This document shows, one piece after another, positions 1 to 7,844 of a DNA stretch of 64,000 nt (positions within the stretch are counted from its first letter, which is position 1; each line of letters opens with the position of its first letter). Position numbers and translations under genes: made by a program. The notes under the pieces were generated by a model. That model was given only the letters and a program-made list of their open reading frames with translations. It was not told the origin of the DNA and made no database searches. This DNA comes from Duffyella gerundensis. Its GTDB lineage: Bacteria > Pseudomonadota > Gammaproteobacteria > Enterobacterales > Enterobacteriaceae. The stretch spans positions 62,001 through 126,000 of the forward strand of contig NZ_LN907829.1 in assembly GCF_001517405.1 (NCBI RefSeq), written 5' to 3'.

Positions 1-394
1 CTATAGGCTCTGATGATATCCTGTAAGCGGTTGTATATTCATTGTGATGCTTTCTACCGTTTCAACATGAGGCCTTTCAGGCATAACCTGAAGATAAATC
101 GCAGATTGCAGTGCAGGTTAGGGCGATTAGCTGGCAGACAAGACCTGAACCGGGTGAAAAAAGTTAAATACAGTTACACCTTACTGCACGTTGAGTAAAC
201 CGGGGGCTGCGGTAAAAAGAATGTTTAAAATATAAAAATGTAGCCCGCCACAGTCAGCGGGCCGGCTGAAATCAGCCTGAAAGAAGATTTACCGGAAATA
301 CATTAATGATGAGGGTAATACACAACACATCCCGGATGCAGTGGCAAAGAAGAACAGAAAACTCCGGGCGAATTTTCTGTCCACATACTATCCG
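1..394. other. Left-edge stretch without a recognisable gene
   Basis: No convincing gene is seen. A 61-codon open frame at 13-198 has no clear ribosome binding site and no family resemblance that I recognise. The only structured element is a small hairpin near 243-262, listed separately. Confidence 0.5.
226..262 (-). terminator. Possible terminator of the SilE/PcoE-like gene
   Basis: GCCCGC (243-248) and GCGGGC (257-262) form a 6-bp stem. On the minus strand it is followed by a T-rich run (ACATTTTTATATTTT). It lies about 130 bp past the stop of the minus-strand SilE/PcoE-like gene. The stem is short, so the call is tentative. Confidence 0.4.
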
Positions 395-625
395 TTATTT
401 CTCTTCCAGCATCATTTTACGGTGCATATCGATAATGCTCTGATGCGCAGCTGAGTTTGCATTATCCATGCTCTCATGCGCAAGAATGGCACGTTCATGC
501 TCATTCATCGCAGAGACAGAAACACGGTTATCAGTGTTATCTAGTGCTGTTTCAGGATGCTGCTGTGCCCATGCGGACGAAGCGGAAATCAGGATCACAA
601 GAGGGATAAGCTTTACTTTTTTCAT
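395..625 (-). CDS. Short SilE/PcoE-like periplasmic metal-binding protein
   Basis: A 76-residue exported protein. The ATG at 625 was chosen because it follows AAGGA and begins a clean signal peptide (MKKVKLIPLVILISASSAWA) with an Ala-x-Ala type cleavage site. The mature part has the signature of SilE and PcoE, proteins that bind Ag(I) or Cu(I) in the periplasm: MNEHERAILAHESM, then AHQSIIDMHRKMM, rich in Met and His. SilE and PcoE have about 140 residues with this unit in tandem; this protein has a single unit, so it is a half-size version. In E. coli pco, pcoE lies after pcoS under its own promoter. Here the gene is upstream of pcoA and divergent from it, sharing a 296-bp control region with two CusR/PcoR-like boxes. 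Likely role: a periplasmic copper or silver sponge induced with the pco operon. The family is fairly sure; the metal is inferred. Confidence 0.8.
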   Translation of the reverse strand: MKKVKLIPLVILISASSAWAQQHPETALDNTDNRVSVSAMNEHERAILAHESMDNANSAAHQSIIDMHRKMMLEEK

Positions 626-736
626 GGTGGCAGTCCTTAACGTTGAATGTAAAATAAGAATAAACAATTACCGGCCGGGTTTACCTGTGGCCTTAGTGAT
701 GTTCATCGTACAGAAGAAAAAACGTTACGGCGAAAA

Positions 737-752
737 ATGACAGAAATGTAAT
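737..752. promoter_or_regulatory. Cop-box-like operator (silE-like side)
   Basis: ATGACA, four bases, TGTAAT. This matches the arrangement of CusR/PcoR boxes, which have TGACA/TGTCA-type half sites around a four-base centre. It lies 112 bp upstream of the divergent SilE/PcoE-like start. PcoR (CopR) is encoded in the same cluster. Confidence 0.55.
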
Positions 753-773
753 TTATAAACAGTGCGTTCCAAC

Positions 774-789
774 ATTACACAATTGTAAT
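774..789. promoter_or_regulatory. Cop-box-like operator (pcoA side)
   Basis: ATTACA-CAAT-TGTAAT, a 6-bp inverted repeat around a four-base centre, 132 bp upstream of the pcoA start. Its right half equals that of the box at 737-752, and the two are 37 bp apart centre to centre. It is the likely PcoR site for the pcoABCD transcript. Confidence 0.65.
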
Positions 790-921
790 CACACAAAGTC
801 TGTAGCTGTGGTAGCTTTCCGGTAACAAAAATTTTTCATCCTGAACGGTAAGCACGGCTTGTGCTTCCGGAGCGGAGAGAGCCATTCTCCCGGGATAACA
901 GAAAATTGCCGGAGTTCAGTC

Positions 922-2763
922 ATGCAGCTTAAAAGTTCACGACGTAATTTCATTAAAGGGATCACTGCCGCTGGCATTGTGGGCGGACTGGGCCTGCGAA
1001 CATTCGATGCATTCTCGGCGGTAAGCCTGATGCAGTCCCGCACACTTACCGGCACAGACTTTGATCTGTTTATTGGCGAGACGCCGCTAAATATCACCGG
1101 TAAAACCCGGTATGCAAAAACCATTAATGCCGGCCTGCCAGGCCCTCTGTTGCGCTGGAAAGAAGGCGATACCGTTACATTAAGAGTTAAAAATCGCCTT
1201 TCTGAACCGACATCAATTCACTGGCATGGCATTCTTCTGCCGGCGAATATGGATGGCGTACCGGGACTGAGTTTTCATGGTATTGAGCCGGACGATACCT
1301 ATGTTTACTCCTTTAAGATAAAGCAGAACGGTACATACTGGTATCACAGCCATTCCGGCCTGCAGGAGCAGGAAGGTGTCTATGGCCCGATTATTATTGA
1401 TGCAGCTGAACCAGAACCGTTTGTCTGGGACAGTGAACACATAGTCATGCTTACCGACTGGTCTGATGAAAAAGCATCAGACATTCTCGCCAAACTGAAA
1501 AAGCAGTCCGATTATTACAACTTTGCGAAACCTACCGTTTCTGACTTTTTCCGTGACGCCAGGGAAAAAGGTTTAGGCAGTACGTTGTCCGATCGGAAAA
1601 TGTGGGCGGAAATGAAGATGAATCCGACGGATCTGGCTGACGTCAGTGGTGCCACATATACCTATCTCATGAACGGGCAGGGCCCTGGAAAAAACTGGAC
1701 AGGGCTGTTCCGTAAAGGCGAGAAGGTACGCCTGCGTTTCATTAACGGTTCCGCCATGACCTACTTTGATGTGCGCATTCCGGGGCTGAAAATGACGGTC
1801 GTGGCGGCTGATGGCCAGTATGTCACGCCTGTTGCTGTTGACGAGTTCCGCATCGCTGTGGCCGAAACTTACGATGTAATCGTGGAGCCGGCTGAAGATG
1901 CCTACACTATTTTCGCGCAGTCTATGGACAGAAGCGGCTACGCTCGCGGCACGCTGGCTGTCCGTGAAGGGCTTTATGCTCCGGTACCGGCTCCCGATCC
2001 TCGCCCCTGGCTGACTATGGACGATATGGGTATGGGCGGCATGGATCATGGCAGCATGGGCGATATGGATCACAGCCAGATGCAGAGCATGAATAACGAC
2101 ACCATGACGGGCATGGATGGTAATGCTATGCAGGCTATGGATGGCTCTGGTGTCTCCGGAGCTGCAGAAAGTATGCCGGAAATGGACCATAGCGCCATGG
2201 CCGGGATGGATCACGGCAGTATGAGTGGCATGGGGGACATGCAGAAACATCCTGCATCTGAAACAGACAATCCTCTGGTTGATATGCAGGCCATGATGCC
2301 GGCGCCTAAATTAAGTGACCCGGGCATTGGTCTGCGCAATAACGGCAGAAAAGTCCTTACGTATGCCGATCTGAAAAGCACATTTGACGATCCGGACGGG
2401 CGTGAGCCATCGCGTACCATCGAGCTACATCTCACCGGACATATGGAAAAATTCGCCTGGTCATTCAACGGTATTAAATTCTCCGATTCAGAACCGGTTA
2501 CGTTGCGATATGGCGAACGCGTGCGTGTGGTGCTGGTTAACGACACGATGATGACGCACCCCATTCACCTGCATGGTATGTGGAGCGATCTGGAGGATGA
2601 GGACGGTAATTTCCTGGTACGCAAACACACTATCGATATGCCTCCGGGTACCCGCCGAAGCTATCGGGTGACTGCCGATGCACTCGGGCGGTGGGCTTAT
2701 CACTGTCATCTTCTTTTCCATATGGAAACCGGCATGTTTCGTGAAGTCCGGGTTACAGAGTGA
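922..2763 (+). CDS. pcoA: Copper resistance multicopper oxidase PcoA/CopA
   Basis: A 613-residue periplasmic multicopper oxidase; E. coli PcoA has 605. It is thought to oxidise Cu(I) or copper-binding phenolics. The ATG at 922 starts a twin-arginine signal (SRRNFIKG), as expected for a protein exported folded with its copper. Copper ligands are visible in all four expected motifs: HWHG at about 100-103, HSH at about 142-144, HPIHLHG near 546, and YHCHLLFHMETGM near 593-605, supplying the type 1, 2 and 3 sites. A Met/Asp/His-rich segment (MDHGSMGDMDHSQM and similar, about 368-440) is the Cu(I)-binding insert typical of PcoA/CopA. It heads pcoABCDRS, with a cop box upstream. Confidence 0.95.
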   Translation: MQLKSSRRNFIKGITAAGIVGGLGLRTFDAFSAVSLMQSRTLTGTDFDLFIGETPLNITGKTRYAKTINAGLPGPLLRWKEGDTVTLRVKNRLSEPTSIHWHGILLPANMDGVPGLSFHGIEPDDTYVYSFKIKQNGTYWYHSHSGLQEQEGVYGPIIIDAAEPEPFVWDSEHIVMLTDWSDEKASDILAKLKKQSDYYNFAKPTVSDFFRDAREKGLGSTLSDRKMWAEMKMNPTDLADVSGATYTYLMNGQGPGKNWTGLFRKGEKVRLRFINGSAMTYFDVRIPGLKMTVVAADGQYVTPVAVDEFRIAVAETYDVIVEPAEDAYTIFAQSMDRSGYARGTLAVREGLYAPVPAPDPRPWLTMDDMGMGGMDHGSMGDMDHSQMQSMNNDTMTGMDGNAMQAMDGSGVSGAAESMPEMDHSAMAGMDHGSMSGMGDMQKHPASETDNPLVDMQAMMPAPKLSDPGIGLRNNGRKVLTYADLKSTFDDPDGREPSRTIELHLTGHMEKFAWSFNGIKFSDSEPVTLRYGERVRVVLVNDTMMTHPIHLHGMWSDLEDEDGNFLVRKHTIDMPPGTRRSYRVTADALGRWAYHCHLLFHMETGMFREVRVTE

Positions 2764-2797
2764 GGTAGCGATAATGTCAGTTTCAGGATGGAATGAT

Positions 2798-3749
2798 ATG
2801 ACAAAGTATTTTTCACGTTCCGCTGCAGGTTTGCTGGCCTGCACTGCGTTTGCCGGAGCGATAGTGATGCCCGTGTTTGCAGCACCTACGGGACCATCTG
2901 ACAATTTACAACAGCATGATATGTCAGGCATGGACCATTCTGCTATGCAGGGAATGGATCATGCTCTATAGGAAGGAATGACGCCTGGGACATCCGGTAT
3001 GGAGGGTATGGAATCCATGCAGCCCGCGGCGCCAGCAGAAGCCGTACACCATTCCGCCGGTTACGGAGGCGGACCGTAAGGCAGCATTCCCGGACGTACA
3101 TGGGCATAAGGTTCATGACAACAGCATAAATTACTTTGTGCTTGCCGATCAGCTGGAATGGCAAAAAAACAACGATCCGGGTGGCTTCAGCTGGGATGTA
3201 AGCGGCTGGGCTGGCGGGGATATCAATCGACTCTGGTTACGTAGCGAAGGTGAAACCACCCGAGGTAAAGTCGAATCCGCAGAAGTTCAGGCTTTATGGG
3301 GGCATGCACTGACACCCTGGTGGGACGTGGTTGCCGGTGCCCGGCAGGATTTCAGACCCGGAAAACCGCAAACCTGGCTGGCTGCTGGTTTTCAGGGCAT
3401 GGCGTTGTACAACTTTGAAAGTGAGCTGACTGCGTTTGCCGGCGAGCAGGGACGGACAGCGCTCAGGCTGGAAGCCGAATACGATGTGCTGCTGACCAAT
3501 CGCCTGATCCTGCAACCTTCCTTTGAGGCGAATATTTACGGGAAAGATGATGAGGCACGGGAAACCGGTAAAGGCCTTTCCAGTACCGAACTTGCTCTTC
3601 GCCTTCGCTATGAAGTGAAAAGAGAATTTGCACCTTACGTGGGGGTTTCGTGGAGCCAGCTCTATGGCAATACTGCTGATATGGCTGCCCGTGAAGGTGA
3701 AAAAGATAATGAAGTGCGCTTCCTCCTCGGGGCTCGCATGTGGTTCTGA
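2798..3749 (+). pseudogene. pcoB: pcoB, outer-membrane copper resistance protein, broken by a stop and a frame change
   Basis: PcoB is an outer-membrane beta-barrel protein that works with PcoA. The N-terminal part (ATG 2798 after AGGATGG) has a signal peptide and a Met-rich stretch (MSGMDHSAMQGMDH). It stops at TAG 2969-2971, but the same frame goes on with more Met-rich sequence (EGMTPGTSGMEGMESMQ) to about 3040. The conserved part then continues in another frame: IPPVTEADRKAAF, later INYFVLADQLEWQ, and ends in FLLGARMWF at 3749, as in E. coli PcoB. The junction near 3036-3052 would read SRTPIPPV, the PcoB sequence, if two single bases were restored. So there is one nonsense codon plus one or two indels. 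The 3' part could be translated from GTG 3138, but without a signal peptide. It is either a true pseudogene or an assembly problem. Confidence 0.85.
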
Positions 3750-3780
3750 TGCAGTTAATTCAAACAAAACAGGTATTATT

Positions 3781-4161
3781 ATGAAACATTCATCTGCCAA
3801 ATATTTCTTCGCTTTAATTGCTTCTGGCGCGGCTTTTGCTGCACAGGCGCATCCGGAACTGGCGTCTGCTGTCCCTGCTGATAAGTCTCAGATAACGGCA
3901 CCGTCTAAACTGGAACTGCATTTCACCGAAAATCTGGTAACGAAATTTTCCGGTGCCCGTCTTGTAATGACCGCCATGCCGGGCATGTCTTCTCATGCGC
4001 CAATGCCGGTTGCGGCTAAAGTCTCAGCGGGCAGCGATCCGAAAACGATGATTATCACACCGGCAAAAACTCTGCCTGCAGGAACCTATAAAGTGGAATG
4101 GCGGGCGGTATCTTCTGATACTCACCCCCGGACCGGCAACTACAGTTTCAGCGTGAAGTAA
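3781..4161 (+). CDS. pcoC: Periplasmic copper chaperone PcoC/CopC
   Basis: 126 residues, the exact length of E. coli PcoC. The signal peptide ends in AFAAQA and the mature protein begins HPELASAV; this N-terminal His is a Cu(II) ligand in CopC proteins. The Met-rich Cu(I) loop is present (MTAMPGMSSHAPMPV), as is a late His (SSDTHPRTGNYSFSVK). It is a beta-barrel cupredoxin-fold carrier that passes copper to PcoD or PcoA. It starts 31 bp after pcoB and ends 4 bp before pcoD, so it is cotranscribed. Confidence 0.95.
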   Translation: MKHSSAKYFFALIASGAAFAAQAHPELASAVPADKSQITAPSKLELHFTENLVTKFSGARLVMTAMPGMSSHAPMPVAAKVSAGSDPKTMIITPAKTLPAGTYKVEWRAVSSDTHPRTGNYSFSVK

Positions 4162-4165
4162 TACC

Positions 4166-5098
4166 ATGAACGATCAGACTTTTATTATCATCCGTTTTTT
4201 TCTTTACCTTGATCTTATGCTTCTTTTTGGCCTGCCTTTATTCGAAATTTATGGGGTAAAGGGAGTATTGAAGAAATCGGTATCGTTGTTCAGCGTCTGG
4301 TCGTTCTTTTTTACGCTCATCTCTGCTGGCATGGTTTTGTCCCTTGCAAATATGCTGCTTGTCGCTCAGGCCATGAGTGGCGTCAGTGATCCCGGCGAAC
4401 TGACTCTCCATATTATGGAGATGGTTGTCGGGGAAACTGCAGTGGGCATGAGCTGGGTTATCCGCTTCGCTGCACTGGTCATGGCGTTTATCGGGCTTGG
4501 CCTGCGGCTCAGGCATGTCGGGCTGTCACGTTATGTGCTTACCCTGTCCGGCGGTATAGCACTTGCTACACTGGCATGGGGCGGGCATGCGGCAATGAAT
4601 GACGGCATCAGCTACTATCTTCATCTTCTGAGCGATATCATTCATCTGACAGCGGCCGGGGCCTGGATCGGTGCACTGGCGGCTTTTACTCTGCTCTTAT
4701 GCATCAAAAAGGCTGAAAAGGCTGTCTATGCCAGCCAGCTGGCCGCAGCGTTGTCGGGTTTTGCCCGTGCCGGCACGATCATTGTGCTGAGCATTGTCAT
4801 CACCGCCGTAGTTAACTTCGTATTTATCGTTGAAAAGCCTCTGAGTACCCTGCCGGGCAGTGACTATGGTCTGCTGCTGCTGGTAAAAACTGTTCTGTTT
4901 TTTCTTATGCTGCTGCTGGCCGCCGCCAATCGCTTCCGGCTTACACCGCGACTGGAAACGGCCCTGCTTCAGGGCCAATATAAGATGGGTATTTACCTGA
5001 TGCGTAAAAGCATTATCACGGAATTTACTGTTTCGGTACTGATACTGGCAACCGTCGCCTGGCTGGGCACGCTATCGCCGGGTACCGGTATGGAATAA
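4166..5098 (+). CDS. pcoD: Inner-membrane copper transport protein PcoD/CopD
   Basis: 310 residues; E. coli PcoD has 309. It is a polytopic inner-membrane protein with about eight hydrophobic helices, including FLYLDLMLLFGLPLF at the N-terminus and ITEFTVSVLILATVAWLG at the C-terminus. Membrane His residues (WGGHAAMN, YYLHLLSDIIHLTAAGAW) are typical of the CopD family. It is thought to import copper, probably to load PcoA, and works with PcoC, whose gene ends 4 bp upstream. Confidence 0.95.
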   Translation: MNDQTFIIIRFFLYLDLMLLFGLPLFEIYGVKGVLKKSVSLFSVWSFFFTLISAGMVLSLANMLLVAQAMSGVSDPGELTLHIMEMVVGETAVGMSWVIRFAALVMAFIGLGLRLRHVGLSRYVLTLSGGIALATLAWGGHAAMNDGISYYLHLLSDIIHLTAAGAWIGALAAFTLLLCIKKAEKAVYASQLAAALSGFARAGTIIVLSIVITAVVNFVFIVEKPLSTLPGSDYGLLLLVKTVLFFLMLLLAAANRFRLTPRLETALLQGQYKMGIYLMRKSIITEFTVSVLILATVAWLGTLSPGTGME

Positions 5099-5129
5099 CG
5101 ACTAACCGTATCCTGCAGGAAAGCTGCCC

Positions 5130-5810
5130 ATGACCACTATGCTGATCGTTGAGGATGAACTGAAAACCGGTACCTACCTGAAACAGGGGCTTCTGGAAGC
5201 GGGATATGATGTAACCCTTGTAAACGACGGGCGTCAGGGACTGGAGCATATCCTGCGACAGCATTATGATCTCATTATTCTGGATGTAATGCTGCCCTCA
5301 ATGGACGGCTGGGATATTCTTCAGCAGATGCGTATGGCCCGGCACGAAGAGCCCGTGCTGTTTCTGACTGCCCGGGATAACGTCAGTGAAAAGATTAAAG
5401 GTCTCGATCTTGGCGCGGATGACTATCTGCTCAAACCCTTTGATTTTGCCGAGCTCCTGGCGCGTATCCGCACCCTGCTCAGACGCAACCGTACGCAAAC
5501 GTCCGGTACGCACCGCATTGCTGATTTGGTTATGGATGTCACCCGCCGGAGTGTGAGCCGTTCCGGCAAAAAGATACACTTGTCTGCTAAAGAATTTGTG
5601 CTGCTTGAGCTACTGTTACAGCAGACCGGAGAGGTGCTGCCAAGGAGCCTGCTTTCATCTCTGGTCTGGAATATCAATTTTGAAAGCGATACCAATGTGA
5701 TTGATGTGGCCGTCAGACGACTTCGCAGTAAGGTGGATGATGACTTTACACCAAAGCTTATTCACACGGTACGGGGTATCGGATATGTGCTGGAGATACG
5801 GGAAGAGTGA
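5130..5810 (+). CDS. pcoR: Copper-responsive response regulator PcoR/CopR
   Basis: 226-residue OmpR-family regulator. The receiver domain has acidic residues at the start (VEDE), the phospho-acceptor Asp about residue 52 (LIILDVMLPSMDGW) and the conserved Lys (LLKPFDFAEL). The C-terminal winged helix ends HTVRGIGYVLEI, a hallmark of CusR/PcoR/CopR proteins. It should bind the two ATTACA/TGTAAT-type boxes upstream of pcoA. Its stop overlaps the pcoS start (GTGA), giving translational coupling to the kinase. Confidence 0.95.
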   Translation: MTTMLIVEDELKTGTYLKQGLLEAGYDVTLVNDGRQGLEHILRQHYDLIILDVMLPSMDGWDILQQMRMARHEEPVLFLTARDNVSEKIKGLDLGADDYLLKPFDFAELLARIRTLLRRNRTQTSGTHRIADLVMDVTRRSVSRSGKKIHLSAKEFVLLELLLQQTGEVLPRSLLSSLVWNINFESDTNVIDVAVRRLRSKVDDDFTPKLIHTVRGIGYVLEIREE

Positions 5811-7216
5811 AGCGTAACTGGTCCCTGACATCACGACTGAGCATAATCTTTGCCGGCGTGATGATGTCCGTCTGGCTTCTTTCGAGTGTGCTGCTTGTAG
5901 CCGCCCTCAGCAGTTATTTTCGTCATCAGGATGCCACATTGCTGACCGGAAAGCTTGAACTTGCCACAGAGCTTCTTGAGGGCGAGGTGCACGCCGGAAA
6001 GCTCGACAGCGCATCGCTTGCACGAAAGCTTTCGGATGCCATGGTTGGTCACAGCGGACTTTATCTTTCCGTTAAAACAACCGATAACCAGATGCTGGCC
6101 GACTATTCATCACCCGGTTTTTTGGTGCCTTATGAGCGCTTTAGCGACGAAGCTACCCGTCCGGGTATTATGCAGACGGTAGAGGAAGATAGCTGGCGTT
6201 ATAACGTTATGGTCAGAAAAATTAATGCTAAGAGCGCAGGAAAACTAAACGATGTACTGATTACGGCCGCCTATGATACCAGCCTTCATGATGAGTTTAT
6301 CGGTCAGCTTAAAAGATGGCTGGTCTGGTTTAATGTCGCCCTGATATTTATCTCCGTTTTTCTGGGATGGCTCGTCACCCGGATGGGACTCAGGCCTCTG
6401 AATGAAATAAACCGGCTTGCCTCAGCAATTACGATTAACAGCCTGAGCAAACGTCTCCCTGGCCATAATCTGCCAGCCGAACTAAAGGTAACAGTAGCTG
6501 AAATTAACAGCATGCTTGAACGGCTGGAAGATTCATTCTGTCGTCTGTCTGAGTTCTCTTCGGATATCGCGCATGAACTGCGTACCCCTGTCAGTAATCT
6601 GATGATGCAGACTCAGGTTGCGCTGTCCCGTGAACGTGATGCCGAAAGTTACCGTGAGGTACTTTTTTCAAATCTGGAAGAGCTGAGCCGGCTCGCCAGA
6701 ATGAGCAGTGATATGCTTTTCCTGGCTAAATCTGAAAACGGGCTGATGCCTCTGGAGAAACAGGACGTTTCGTTAAACGCAGAGCTGGAAGAGCTCCTCG
6801 ATTTTTTTGAACCGCTTGCCGGTGACAGCGGTAAAACGCTTTCTCTGCAGGGGGAGGCAGTTGTCAGAGGCGATCGCCTGATGCTGCGTCGTGCAATGAG
6901 TAATCTGATAACTAACGCCATAAAATATTCATTACCGGGATCAGCTATTAATGTGCTGGCTGAACACCACGCCGGCAGGGTTTTTATACATATCTCTAAC
7001 CCCACAGAAAATATCAACCGGGATAGTCTGAACCGGCTTTTTGACCGCTTTTACCGGGGCGACGCTTCCCGTCAGCATAATACGGACGGTGCCGGGCTGG
7101 GGCTGTCCATCACCCGTTCTGTTTTACTGGCTCATGAGGGCGATCTGCAGGTTTCCATGAACGATAATGTAATTACGTTCACGGCAATGATGCCGGCTCC
7201 CCGGGAGGTGTTTTAA
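5807..7216 (+). CDS. pcoS: Copper sensor histidine kinase PcoS/CopS
   Basis: 469 residues, starting at a GTG that overlaps the pcoR stop. It has an N-terminal membrane helix (IIFAGVMMSVWLLSSVLLV), a periplasmic sensor of about 130 residues, a second helix (WLVWFNVALIFISVFLGWLV), HAMP, the dimerisation/phosphoacceptor motif SDIAHELRTPVSNL with His about 256, and an ATPase domain (N-box NLITNAIKYS, G-box DGAGLGLSI). This is the CusS/PcoS class of heavy-metal sensor kinases, which senses periplasmic Cu(I) or Ag(I) and phosphorylates PcoR. Confidence 0.95.
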   Translation: MKRNWSLTSRLSIIFAGVMMSVWLLSSVLLVAALSSYFRHQDATLLTGKLELATELLEGEVHAGKLDSASLARKLSDAMVGHSGLYLSVKTTDNQMLADYSSPGFLVPYERFSDEATRPGIMQTVEEDSWRYNVMVRKINAKSAGKLNDVLITAAYDTSLHDEFIGQLKRWLVWFNVALIFISVFLGWLVTRMGLRPLNEINRLASAITINSLSKRLPGHNLPAELKVTVAEINSMLERLEDSFCRLSEFSSDIAHELRTPVSNLMMQTQVALSRERDAESYREVLFSNLEELSRLARMSSDMLFLAKSENGLMPLEKQDVSLNAELEELLDFFEPLAGDSGKTLSLQGEAVVRGDRLMLRRAMSNLITNAIKYSLPGSAINVLAEHHAGRVFIHISNPTENINRDSLNRLFDRFYRGDASRQHNTDGAGLGLSITRSVLLAHEGDLQVSMNDNVITFTAMMPAPREVF

Positions 7217-7344
7217 CGTTTTACCGGCAGGTCGGCAATTTTCATGGTCTTGTACTGCCTTAGTATCAGTAATAGGTTTCCCGGCACATTAAAGGATATC
7301 GGGAAAATCTGAAGTCTGAATCCAATACATGAAGGAGTGACGTT

Positions 7345-7695
7345 ATGAAAAAAACGCAATTTGTTTTTGCTTCACTGATTTTTGCCCTGCCGGCTGCCGT
7401 TATAGCACAGCAGCCGGATTCAAAGATGTCCCAGGATATGAATATGTCCCCGGCTTCAAAAGAGTACATGTCTGGTATGCAAAAGATGCACAGCGGCATG
7501 ATGAATGCCATGAAGGAGCAGGATGCTGACAGAGCGTTTGCCAGGGGCATGATTGAGCACCACAAAGGGGCTATTGCCATGGCCGAAACGGAACTGAAAT
7601 ACGGGAAAGATCCGGAAATGAAGAAGATGGCAGAGGACATTATCAAAGCGCAAAAAGGTGAAATTGAGCATATGGAAACGTGGCTGAAAAAATAA
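7345..7695 (+). CDS. Periplasmic DUF305 (CopM-like) protein
   Basis: 116 residues. The ATG follows GAAGGAG and begins a signal peptide (MKKTQFVFASLIFALPAAVIA, cleaved after AVIA or AQ). The mature protein is helical and rich in Met and His, with the DUF305 core FARGMIEHHKGAIAMAE and a late GEIEHMETWL. DUF305 proteins such as cyanobacterial CopM bind copper or silver outside the cytoplasm. It is 128 bp downstream of pcoS, where pcoE sits in E. coli pco, so it may replace that function. No cop box was seen in front of it. Confidence 0.85.
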   Translation: MKKTQFVFASLIFALPAAVIAQQPDSKMSQDMNMSPASKEYMSGMQKMHSGMMNAMKEQDADRAFARGMIEHHKGAIAMAETELKYGKDPEMKKMAEDIIKAQKGEIEHMETWLKK

Positions 7696-7791
7696 TCATC
7701 TTCCGCTTTGGGGTCTGTTAACGTAAAGCAGGTTTCTGGCGGAGGACCTCTGGGAATCTTTAATGAGAAAGTAATATAACCTGTCTGAACC

Positions 7792-7834
7792 TTCGCCCCG
7801 GGTCCATTCAGGCAAAATGCTTCTCCGGGGCGAA
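7792..7834. terminator. Perfect 10-bp inverted repeat between the copper and recombinase modules
   Basis: TTCGCCCCGG (7792-7801) and CCGGGGCGAA (7825-7834) surround a 23-base loop. The arms extend after an internal loop with CCTG and CAGG. There is no T-run, so it may be a factor-dependent terminator for either side or an end structure of the recombinase element. It lies 11 bp from the stop of the minus-strand recombinase gene. Confidence 0.45.
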
Positions 7835-7844
7835 ACAGGGTGCC

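Noticed and set aside
1573..2250. 225-codon minus-strand frame rich in His
   Set aside because: An antisense reflection of the Met/Asp/His-rich segment of pcoA; it has no start signal and the pcoA frame is complete.
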